From: Ligula intestinalis
Lineage: Eukaryota; Platyhelminthes; Cestoda; Diphyllobothriidea; Diphyllobothriidae
DNA: 64,000 nt
Assembly (NCBI GenBank): GCA_036362985.1
Contig: JAYGXS010000001.1
Location: forward strand, 54,622,955-54,686,954
Direction of reading: 5' to 3'
Part shown: positions 10,881 through 20,785 of the stretch, piece by piece
How positions within the stretch are numbered: position 1 is the stretch's first letter
Layout of the letters: the number at the start of each line of letters is the position of its first letter
Made by a program: the position numbers and the translations under genes
The notes under the pieces: model-generated
What the model was told of the DNA's origin: nothing
The model's database searches: none
The model's input: the letters and a program-made list of their open reading frames with translations, nothing else

Positions 10881-12053
10881 AGCTATCGGAGGCCTCTTCC
10901 GAATGTCATGTGAGTGCCAAGTTATGTTTTTGATTTTCATCCCATAACCACCATCAGTAAGCACGCGAGCGAGGACAAAGTCGATCACTCCGAAGGCAAA
11001 GTCTACAACTTAGACAACGAAAATTGGATCTGCTCGGCTAACTTTGTATGGTTGACCTGTTGCTGCGGTTCCATTCTAACACTAACCAACTTCGCAAAAT
11101 ACTCATTTAGATCGCAGGCTAGGAAGCAACTGAAGAAACTTGTGCTAGCCTCCACTTGCAAGGAAAGAATATATTAAAACAGTAACCTTAACTATCAGGA
11201 AATGTGAGATGTTTCTAAACTACCAAACTATCTAAATTCTCTATGCGCAGGCTGTTGGCGTGGACTCCCATACAAAAATATAGGGATACTCGAGCATTTT
11301 AAATCAACATATTCAACCTTCAACGTAACGGCAAAGGTACCAAAGAAACTGAAGGAATTATTAAAAGATTCCACCTAAAAACAATGTGGAAAACTCTATA
11401 CAGACCAATCAGGGCAGTAGACTATGCTGTTAAAATGATAGATTCGGAAATTTATTTTCATATCAAGCGAAACACCTGAGACGTGACACAGTGCTAAAAG
11501 GCTACAGCTCAAACAGGAGGGTTGTTCACACAACTGGCCTTATTGCAGGAGGAACTGAGGATATTCGGTCCTGCCGTAAAATTAGGAGGCGGAACACTCG
11601 TAGGTGGTTAGCCAGTCTTGAATAATTTTACGTACAAGTGACTTTGAATATGTTCGCTAGCAGTCATTGAAGAGTAGACCAGCGACTTAACTGATAGTGA
11701 TCTGTACGGCGAGGATCTTATCCATCAGTTTTTCTGAATTCGAACCCCTGACTTTATAAATTGGTTTGAATAATTAATCTCGGAACATTCATATTCATAA
11801 TCAACGATTGCTGCCTAGTTTTAGGGAATATTTTGACCTCTTTGGTAAGGTGATTTATGTTGGTTGTTTCACATCAATGGTTTGCCCTCAATTTCGGGGA
11901 TTCTTAAATTTGTCTAAGCGGCCTTTATCATCCGTATTTCTTATCAGATTATAGACACCAGTCGGCGACTTCTCTGTTACATCCAGTAAGTTGTGAAGAC
12001 ATTTAAAAAAAGAAAAAATTGAAAAGACTTTATTACGATAACTGCAACGGTAA
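10881..12053. other. spacer, nothing recognised
   Basis: No supported gene. A lone tRNA box B-like GGGGTTCGAATTC occurs on the minus strand near 11735-11750, without a convincing box A. Confidence 0.4.
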
Positions 12054-12458
12054 TATGAATGCATTCCAAAAAATTCCTTTTTTTACAAAATCAATCGTGT
12101 CTTTTATGATGAAAATGACTGCCTAAGTCGATTAAAGAAAGCTCAGAAATCTTATTCGCAAATTGAGCAAGTTGCCTATGCCGGAATTCGACTGTCTGAA
12201 GTCCATGATGTTTTTACCAGGCAGCAGAGGACTCGATCACCTCAAACCTCCTACGCAAGTTATTCTGACAGCATCGACAGTCCCGAGCGTGTAGAAAACT
12301 TTCAGCTTTTTGCTAATTATGCCCTGGGAAAAGAGAGTGGTTTCAATGAGCTGCCGAAGAGGAGGAATCACATACTTTTCTGCCCTGAAACGACGAGAAG
12401 GATAGCGATCAGACGAATCAGTCTGGCTTCTCAGTTAAAAGGAGACATCCACTTGTGA
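12054..12458 (+). CDS. unidentified 134-codon open frame, possible exon
   Basis: A frame stays open from just after a TAA at 12051-12053 to TGA at 12456-12458 and contains no internal ATG. It reads CLSRLKKAQKSYSQIEQVAY, then AGIRLSEVHDVFTRQQRTRS, SDSIDSPERVENFQLFANYA and FNELPKRRNHILFC, ending in a basic RRIAIRRISLASQLKGDIHL. The composition is protein-like (S/R/E/Q-rich, no low-complexity bias), unlike the AT-rich surroundings. A GTGAGC donor overlaps the end (exon would stop at 12454). A usable but weak acceptor is CCTAAG ending at 12127. I do not recognise the family. It could be an exon, or a fragment of an element not represented elsewhere here. Confidence 0.4.
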   Translation, partial: YECIPKNSFFYKINRVFYDENDCLSRLKKAQKSYSQIEQVAYAGIRLSEVHDVFTRQQRTRSPQTSYASYSDSIDSPERVENFQLFANYALGKESGFNELPKRRNHILFCPETTRRIAIRRISLASQLKGDIHL

Positions 12459-13254
12459 GCCCAAGGTCCTGCAGACCGAACCTTTAGATATGAATGGAGG
12501 TTCTCCTCAGATCATTGAGTCAACCGCACTCCAACTTCAGGTACCTTGTCAAATGTGATAGAAAGGCCTAAATTTGGTGCTATATAGTCTAATGGCTTGA
12601 TGAAAAATGCTTATTCTGCTCTTACAGGTGGTTACATGGCAAAAAGCAACCAACAGTCCAAAGGGCATAATGAAAGGAAAAATGAGATTGAAATAGTCAC
12701 TTTGTGGCTTATTTTCCCTCATCAGCACACTCCTTCTCTCAACGAACAAGGAGGAGTGGTACTCTCGCGTGGCAAATATAGATCTTTGTGAGAAAATAAA
12801 CTTCTTCATTTGCGTGTTTTTGGCGATATGACCTAAAGCGTACGATCAATAAGCTTTCATTCTCAGGGCTCATATTTCATATGATCAGCGAGGTCAATCA
12901 CGTCGTGGGGAACTTGAATACTTAAGAAACCTCTAGGGCATAAGATTAATTATTTTCTTAAGAAAGTTGAGGCAGTATTTTAAGATAACTGTTTCTGTTG
13001 TTGATAAGCACGATGCGTCAAACAAGTGGCATTATTATGCTCAGCCGGGACGATCCGTTGGTGTGCGCTGTTCCTTATGCACGGCGGTGAGGGTGTGTGC
13101 GCGCTAATTCTGCGTAATAAAAATTCTTTTACCCAACTGGCCAAGTCAGACAATTGGCTCGATTAGTACTTGCTCACCGCCATGCGACAGCGTGCAGGCG
13201 TTCTGGACTCGAAGCTCCTGTTAACGCCCGGGCGATCAGGATGTGTAAGTGAAA
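12459..13254. other. spacer before a Penelope-like element
   Basis: No supported gene. The 3' part (about 13010-13254) is more GC-rich than its surroundings and may be 5' sequence of the element that follows. Confidence 0.4.
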
Positions 13255-15300
13255 GAACATAGGGCATTAAAAAGTCTAAAACAGATGAAGAAATAATCGT
13301 TCGGCCGGCTAACAAGAGTCGTTTAAAAATTCGGATAACCAAGCGAAAGTTCAGAGCTTACATGGCGACCAAACTTCGTACAAGACATGTCCAGCAAGTG
13401 AAATGAAACGTTTGCTTACCCAAATGAGCAAGAGTCTGGCAAAATTGCAAGCAAACGGTGCAATCCCACCCAATTATTGGTTTTCCATGAAGCCAACCGA
13501 CACAGCCCTAGCACGATTTTATGGTCTGCCAAAAGTTCACAAACAACATACCACTTAGGTCAATCGTGTCCCTTCGTGGCACCCCCACATAGGGTTTGGC
13601 AAAATGGATGTTTACTCATCTGAAGTTCCTGGCAGTAGGCTAAACAACAACCGTAGCTTCTGCCAAACATTTCCTTGAACTGATAAAAAAACTGAAGTTG
13701 GAGGCAGAGGAATCCATGGTATCCTTCGATGTCGTTTCACTCTTCATTTCTATCCCACAACAACTAGCGATCAATGTTGTTGGAAACTTTTAAAGGCACG
13801 CTACGACGAAAGCAACAAACTCCTAAAGTCTGAGCAAGTGCTCGAACTTCTACGACATTGCCTTAAAGCCTACTTTATATTTGGTGGGCAAATTTATGAG
13901 CAACTTAAAGTCACGCCCATGGGCTCCCCCTGTCAGGCCTGATTGCTGAAGTGGTCCTCCAACGGATAGAGCACTTAGTCGTCGCCAAATATCAAACGGA
14001 GTTTTGGGCTCTTTATGTCGATTAAACTTTCGTCATTGTCAAAACATCTGACATCGAGCACCTTAAAGATTTAATGAACTCGGTTGATCCAACGATTCAA
14101 TTCACGATGGAAGTGGAAAGAAACAACCAAATACCTTTCTCGATGTCCTTGTGCGCCTGTGTTCAACTGAACTACTGCAAATCACAGTATTCAGAAATGC
14201 CATCGACACGAATCAAGTGCTATATTTCAAAAGCAAGCACCCCATGTGTCACAAACGAAATTGTGTTCGCACTCTTTTCCAAAGAGATGAAACACATTGC
14301 AGCACACTAGCCGCCAGGAGAGCTGAGCAACAATACCTTAAAGAACTTTTCCGATCGAATGGGTACGCAAAGTCATTTATCAAACAAAACAAGCACCGAG
14401 TGAACAGACGACGGCCAGTGCAACAGCAAGCTGAAGTCTGGAGGGCCATTCCCTACACAAAAGGGGTCTCCGAAGCAGTCTCACGACTCTTACAACCTGT
14501 TGGCTTAGGCATAGCCCATCGACCGCAGGCGACAATACGCCGCTAGGTGATGCTACCTAAAGACAGATTGCCTCCTACAGAAGCTTCTGCAGTTGTCTAC
14601 AAGGTACTGTGCAACGACGGGGACTGCAAGTACGCTGGAGAACCGGGTCGCAAATTACAAACCCGCCTGCACGAGCACAAACTAGTGACTCGGAGGCTAG
14701 ACCCAAACACTCAACTTGCAGCACGCGTCACAGAGACTGGCCTTGACTTCTATCCCCAAGGAGCGACCATCGTAGGCCGAGGAACTTCAAAAGCCGAAAG
14801 GCTGACGCTTAAGGCATGGTACTCAGATGCCAACGCCGTCACCAGGCATCTAGGCCTGCTCGCGGCCTACAAATTTTTGCGCCATTATGTGGAAAAAAGA
14901 CATAAAAAAGCCAAACCAAACGTGGGAATGGCAAGCAAAGAGGACCCCACAACGAACCAGCCAGAAGAGGAGGCAGGGTTGCCAGAACCCTCAACCGGGT
15001 GGCAAGGCACCACACTAATTACTGTTCATGACTCTCTGCTCCACTGACAGCTAATACGTGTACACCACTATAATTGTACCCGTACTCCACTGACAGCTAA
15101 TTACCCTCCTCCCCTATCCTTCTTGATTGCTGTTTCTAACACCTTGACAACCTGATGATTTCTGACAATTTGATTGGCCTATGGCCACTATAATTACCCC
15201 CCCGTTTTAGTAGCTACTTCTCATCTCTGAAGATGGATACTATAAGAGTTCGAAAGCTCAGAACAATAAATCAATTGATCTGGCGCTTGATAAATTTTCT
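13255..15300 (+). mobile_element. Penelope-like element with near-complete RT and GIY-YIG, inactivated (lineage II)
   Basis: It reads through recognisable RT blocks in order: ALKSLKTDEEIIVRPANKSR (about 13264-13323), DTALARFYGLPKVHK (about 13500), VSFDVVSLFISIPQQ (motif A, about 13720), TPMGSP followed by a frame break (motif B, about 13915), LYVD with a stop (motif C, about 14020), and FTMEVERNNQIPF followed by DVLV in a shifted frame (about 14100-14150). The connector KSKHPMCHKRNCVRTLF, NGYAKSFI and GIAHRPQATIRR follows, then GIY-YIG (VVYKVLCNDGDCKYAGEPGR) and a lysine-rich C-terminus to 15047. Damage: single-C losses in C-containing runs near 13932 and 14137, a stop replacing the second Asp of the YVDD centre, another near 13555, and TAG at 14544-14546. 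The 3' end about 15225-15300 resembles the right arm seen at 57110. In life the RT would prime from nicked DNA with GIY-YIG cutting the target. Confidence 0.87.
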
Positions 15301-15404
15301 TCCTCGTCCATGCAAAAACCTGGATCGCGAACCTTCTCATTCATTCGGTAAGTGAAAGTTAACCAAAAGTAACCTTACATATTCCCGATTGCAACGGACA
15401 GAGC

Positions 15405-15535
15405 GTAAGCCCGATAGCTCATATGGTAGAAAAACTCGGCTTAAATGTTCCACAACCCACCAGCCACGGGTTCGGACCTTGAGCACGCCAGCAGGCTGAC
15501 ACAGGTGTGGCTGGTGACAGAAAATAGACTTATCA
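15405..15535 (+). repeat. tRNA-like SINE remnant
   Basis: CCCGATAGCTCATATGGTAG (box A-like) is followed 45 bases later by ACGGGTTCGGACC (box B-like). The T stem does not pair, so it is not a functional tRNA. Its body differs from the SINE at 488-626, so this may be a separate family or a heavily diverged copy. Confidence 0.4.
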
Positions 15536-17299
15536 TCAGTAAAAAATAATGAGACACGATGGATGAAACAGGAATTTTATTTGATGAAAGTTTCGGATTC
15601 TCATTTTAACATGAGTTGGGAACTTGGAATTTAGCGAGTTAGTTAAGTGAAAGGACGTAAAAGAAAATGATAAGGTTATGCGCTTGCATGTTTAACGTTT
15701 GTGGCCCAAATAATTTTCTTCAGAAAAGATCTCAGATCAACAAAAATTACCCTTGGGGAATGTGTCTTGTTTTAAACTGTCGTTAGCCAGTATGACCAAG
15801 CAGTAATCAGCAGCTCTTAAAACCCCGAACAAGATGAATTTTTAAAATGGCACGAAGCAGACTAAAGCTTTCGTAAGCTGAGGCACAGATAAAGCGGGAT
15901 CGAACCGCCGTATACGCAAATGAGGTGATTCGCTACTCGCCAATTTATGTTTCGCCAGCAGGCGAATCTGCAGTTGTGAAGTAGGCATGGCTAACTACCA
16001 AGCACTGTGAAGTTCAAAGGAAAGATAAATGACAATACACTATTTCTGTAATGAGCAACATATTGTTTCGTTCAGTAAACAATGTAAAATGTAATCCCCA
16101 ATTTCTCAATGCATATCACCACGGTTGATTAAGAGCTTTCCCTGGATAACCTAATCAGAGAACTGCACAAATCCATATTTAGATTTGTAACAAAAACAGA
16201 AACAATTCCCTTATTTGCACCTCTCTGTCAAAAATTATCGATTGGTAAAAGCGTTAGATGCTTATTTTAGAACGTCCACCTTTTTCACGTCGCAGAAAAG
16301 TAGAACAGAAGCTAACATTTGTCCGATTCTCTGCACTGTGTCTGTTTGAAAGCTGGTTAAAAATTCATCTACTGGCCATCTTATGACCATTATTATCAGA
16401 TTGATAACTAAATAAATGCAGTTTTACCAGTTCACGATGAGTGTATGGCATGAAATTATTTTAACTTCGAAACTAGTGTGCTAGGAAGTATCAAGGGATG
16501 GAATTGACGCGTGCGATATGTATAAAAATGGCAATTTACGGGATTGCAGGAGTTTTTCACAATTTGTTGTACTTCAGGACGTGTAGCGAATTCAACCTCT
16601 TGCGCTCCACAATCGTTACCTTTCCTACGATAGGTGTTGACACTCTCCTGCGCACCACCTCCATACCCCAAAGGTTATTTTATGCTGCCTCTTTGTGGTC
16701 AAACTTTGAGTGTGAATTTCAAACTTTTCCCGTGGGATCAGCTGTCTTTAAATGTCTCTCAGGATTCAAAATTGGAAGGGTCTCGTAATGGAAGCAGGAA
16801 AGGTCACAGCGAAAATAGTCCATTTATGAACAACCTCTACTGAGTTTTCCCTGACCTCCTTTCCACGGCTTTTAAAAGACAAAGCACTGAATGATGGCTC
16901 ATCAGAATTCTCCAATCCAAAAAGACTACTGCCTTTAAGGAATGGAGCGCGTCCTTTATTGCTCAGAAAGCATTGACTCACGGTGTACAGTTGATTGCCT
17001 AAGTCACACAACTTCATGAATTTCACACAAACCTGCCTGTTACGCTAAATCAGCCCATTCTGGGCACCCCACCAAATTCTTACAGCAGTAAAGGAATGAC
17101 TTTTTATGAAATGAAGGGATAGATTGGTCTATAAAGTACTATTTGCTATCATAAAATAATCGATTACCATTAAAAACTCGAATTTTTTGATAACGGCTGT
17201 ATTACACGTCTTTAAAATGAGGCTACGTTTAGGATTAAGGTACCGAAAAAGGGGCACGTGGAAAGGAGGAAGTAAGGAAAAATAATAAAGAATACAAAA
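15536..17299. other. spacer, one further tRNA-like box B
   Basis: On the minus strand about 15970-15890 reads GGCGAGTAGCGAATCACC ... CGGTTCGATCCCG, a possible SINE head. Otherwise it is AT-rich with unsupported open frames. Confidence 0.4.
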
Positions 17300-18200
17300 C
17301 ATTGGTGGACTGTCCTTGTTCATTTTGTCGTTCAAATCGACGTGCGTGCCATAGAGTACCAAGCCTCGAAAAATTCACGCGCTGGTTTTGTGTTGGCCAT
17401 GGCAACGATTTCCGTGTCATCCCAATTAAATCGATGGTCGCACTCGATTGCGTGTCTGACGATGAGGGACAGGAGATCCTTGCGACGGATAGCTAATTTA
17501 TATTCCTTGATACGAGTACACAGGAGTCAACCCGTGTGAACAACATACACGCAAGAGCAATATGCGCACGGTATGCGATAAAACACGTTAGGTTATTGTT
17601 TCTTTGCTATAGTATCCTTTATATATGATAGCACTGCGCGTAATGACGATGCTGTTTTGTACCCGATGTAGATATCGAAGAGACGTAACTGTCTGGAAAT
17701 TAATTCGGACATTCCTTGCATATGACGAAGGGAGTAGAATTTTTGCGTCGTCATTTCTCCATTAGGGTTCAGGCTTACGGTTGTGCTTGACGCCTGAGCC
17801 AGTTCGTTACGAAACTGATCGGATATCCTTTAGATCGAAACAACCGATACATGTAAGCAAATTCTTTCTTGAGGAGATCGTCGTTGTTGCAATAGCGGTT
17901 AGCCCGATGGAACAGAGTTTGGATGTAGCTTCCTTTGTGAGTGACAAGGTGGTTTCTACCATAATTTAGGATAATATCTGCATTGGATCCTTTCCTCTCG
18001 ACGCTTGTTGCTAGATTGCCGTCGCTTAGTTTTTTAAATTTTAACATCAAGAACAGGCAGCGTGTCTCCTACTGCGCCTTCATGAGTGAGCTGTATGGCT
18101 GGGAAGACCTCATATATGTAAGGCGTAGTAAGGTCAACTAGGGTGCTCATCCGATCTATCTGATTAGGGAAAATGCTTGTCCCGTTGTGCCCTGAAACTT
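17300..18200 (-). pseudogene. Penelope-like element fragment, RT C-terminus plus GIY-YIG (lineage II)
   Basis: On the minus strand the fragment starts near 18190 with AIQLTHEGAVGDTLPVLDV, the counterpart of the FTMEEE..LPFLDVLV block. Open connector 18050-17775 follows: YPKLW-type text replaced by DIILNYGRNHLVTHKGSYIQ, then RSKGYPISFV. GIY-YIG is at about 17585-17345 (VYRIPCAYCSCVYVVHTG, stop, LLCTRIKEYKLAIRRKDLL, and RFNWDDTEIVAMA..AREFFEAWYS). It carries stops and shifts between blocks and lacks motifs A-C, so it is a dead 5'-truncated copy. It keeps the Cys pair and the RIKEH-like helix of the nuclease better than the other copies here. Confidence 0.85.
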
Positions 18201-18939
18201 GTTCTGTGGCACAAAATGTAAAACATTTGCAAAGAAGCTACTTTCATTTACCTAATTTAAATAAACACAACATCAAAGTTTCCATTCTCTGAAATGGATT
18301 TATTGATGTTTAAATTACTTATATTAATGTGGTTGTAGTACAAATTTCACAAACATAAGGTTTCAATCTGTAACTTTTAATTGCCTAGACAATTTGTTTG
18401 GTATCAAGAAAAGTCAGACTTTGCCCAGTTCTAGCCTGTTTTTACTTCATTTAACAGAGTTCAAATGAATTCTTCTGTACTAATCAGTTTTCACGCCTCA
18501 AATCAATTAAAAAAAACAAGATTACCAACCGCAGATGTGTATTTCACTACCGCTTAAGTTTCTAACCCGACATGTCATGAGTTAAGCAATCTGCTCTATT
18601 AAAGGGAGGACTGCAAAACGAAAAGTAACATATACATTTGCAAACGATCGGACGTGGATGCAAATTAGCAGCAGCATGTTAGGACCCTCGTTTTTCCTTC
18701 TTTAGCTGCATTATGAAGAGGTAAAGAGATAAGGTAGGTCACGCGATCAGATAAGTGAATCTCTCGAAAATAAAGGTTTGATCTGTTTTCTGTTGTTTCC
18801 TAACATCGGACGGCGGTTCGGTGGCAGAAAATGCAGGCGCTACATCAGGGTATCCTTACGTGCACATGATTTTTTTTTAAAAACAACCATACTTAGCTCT
18901 GCCGATGGAAAATGAAGAGAGGAGTTCCAAAAAGCCGTT
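18201..18939. other. spacer, nothing recognised
   Basis: AT-rich with no coding signal. The part next to 18200 may be further decayed RT sequence of the preceding minus-strand element. Confidence 0.4.
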
Positions 18940-19145
18940 AAGAAGATTTGATCGCTGGAAAATAGAGTTTATTGTTTGGACGTTTTAGATTCTCAGTCGA
19001 ACTCATAATCGAACTCAGTCAAGATAAGGACAAATTGAGGCACATGCATGCCGTATTTATAGGACGCATTTTCCATGTGATCACACGCTTACTGTAATTA
19101 GTAGTTACCGCATTTATCACGGGCGGTGACATTTTATCAGTCAAA
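18940..19145 (+). repeat. solo Penelope-type terminal arm
   Basis: AGAAGATTTGATCGCTGGAA..AGAGTTTATTG..GACGTTTTAGATTC matches the left arm seen at 55927 and 9187 in the same order. It continues with GGCACATGCATGCC..GTATTTATAG, as in the 55927 arm (CATGCACAG..GTATTTATAG). No inverted partner was found close by. Confidence 0.6.
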
Positions 19146-19487
19146 AAGGTGCCTGCTTGCCTCCAGCAGTTGGACACTAGGCCGTCAAGTATTCCTTACG
19201 CTTGCATGACACTACAGAGAAAAGTAGTTTCTTCTTCTTTACCGTGTAAACTGTTAATGTGCACAAGAAAGTTAAATGCGATAAATTCAGCATTTTACCA
19301 ACAAAGGTTGTTTTTTAAATACATAAGGCTCTCTTTTTTATTTTTTGGAAGGAAAGGTTATCATTTGTGAGCAAGAATGGCCTGCTGTAGTATAGCCTAA
19401 TTTCATTATATTTTTGGTAACAAAACAACATTCCATCTGCGAATGTGAAATGGGATTTGGAAGCTTTCGGCAAATAATAATCCACTT
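19146..19487. other. spacer, possible SINE 3' tail
   Basis: No gene recognised. It lies on the 3' side of the minus-strand SINE that follows, whose boundary is uncertain. Confidence 0.4.
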
Positions 19488-19626
19488 CTTAGTGGGACTT
19501 GGCAGATTTGCTGAATTCAGTTGACCCAATTGTGAAAAATTAGGGGCCTCGGTGGGAATCGAACCCACACAGCAGGGAAGGCTTTTGCGCAGCCAATGCT
19601 CTACGAGCTACCAGGCTCAACGTGCA
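19488..19626 (-). repeat. tRNA-derived SINE, copy 2
   Basis: Minus strand: GGTAGCTCGTAGAGCATTGG (box A region), then a T arm with a perfect GTGGG/CCCAC stem around TTCGATT, then a body AATTTTTCACAATTGGGTCA..CAGCAAATCTGCC. This body matches copy 1 (TTTTTCCACTTGGGTCAACT..CGCAAATCTGCC). The acceptor stem no longer pairs fully, consistent with a SINE rather than a tRNA gene. Confidence 0.8.
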
Positions 19627-20577
19627 CCGTGCGCTACGAGCTTTGTTGACAATGAAGCTAGATACCGTGACTGCAAAATAAGGCAAAACACTGAAAACCC
19701 GATGGAAAAATTCAAACTATGTTCATGCTTGAAACCATTAGTTAGGTGTTGTAGCAGTACGGATCACTGTGCAGCGAAATTCCAAATAAGTACCTTTGTT
19801 TTGGATATAAATCCAGTCCCTCACGTTAACTGTACTCCCAAAAACGTAAAAAAATACTGCGGATCTTCTTTCGGTCAATTTACAAGGTAAAGTGAGCTGC
19901 AGAATCTAACTGGAATGACCTGAACTTTTTTTTCTACATTTGTTTTCCGGAATTTATCCCTTCTTAAAACTTTGTACGAAATACTGCTTTTGTGGTTCAA
20001 TCTTTTGCTACCAGTGCTATTGATGAAAACACAATCGACTTTTCTACCCCAAAAGTAACCTTGACAGAAACCCCTTATTCCTTTGGAAATAAGCGCCAGG
20101 CCCTTGAAATTTAGGGATATTTATTCCTGCGTCGCCTCAAAACCAGCAGGAATAGAAATGGCTATTCAAAAAGAGTGAAATTTCCCCGATTTTTGGCATA
20201 TTCATGAATGTAAATAGTTGGGGTCCAATAAACTGTACTTCAGCTCCAGAGGCTCTAATAGTATTGAAGCGAAGGAGCCAATGCCATGGTCCTTGTGGGC
20301 TTGTGCACGAACATGGACTATTATGCTTTGCATCCATCAGCAGCTAGCGCTGTCTGGGAGTCGCGCTACCATAACCAGACAATGGAGGTCTGTCGCATCT
20401 GATCCATCCATCAGAAAGTACTCCACGGTCGCGGCACGGGTCCGAAAGCGGCCAGGAAATAGGCCGTTCAGGCAAACGGAAGTGCCAGTCAGCTCAGTAC
20501 GTGCCTCCGTCTGGCGTAGCTTTTATGTGCGTGTGTCCCTACATCAGACACCTGACCGGCTTGAATGGTGGCCTGAT
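19627..20577. other. spacer, nothing recognised
   Basis: 19627-20320 is AT-rich. 20320-20577 is GC-richer and may be the left part of repeat A copy 2, but it does not align with the other copies by eye. Confidence 0.4.
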
Positions 20578-20785
20578 GCTGGCGGTGGGGGCTTGGCGCA
20601 TTTTCCTCCCTATAAGCAATCTGACGCACTTGAGGCTGGCATGGTGCACTAAAAGCCGTGGCTTTGGAGTTTGCCAATTGACGGGAAACTAGGACTGGTT
20701 GGTCAGCTCAGCGTGTGTTGTGTTGTATGAAGTGGCTGATTGGCGTACTGAGAGTCAGGCTGCAGTGGCCAAGTAGCGAGCGGAG
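20578..20785 (+). repeat. dispersed repeat A, copy 2 (partial)
   Basis: GGCGGTGGGGGCTTGGCGCA, TGCACTAAAAGCCGTGGCTT, TTGCCAATTGACGGGAAACT and CTGAGAGTCAGGCTGCA match 44885-45130 in order. The match ends near 20785, so only the left third of the longer copies is present. Confidence 0.7.

Noticed and set aside
20218..20652. 144-codon open frame, plus strand
   Set aside because: It overlaps the GC-rich left side of repeat A copy 2, with low-complexity composition and no domain or conservation.
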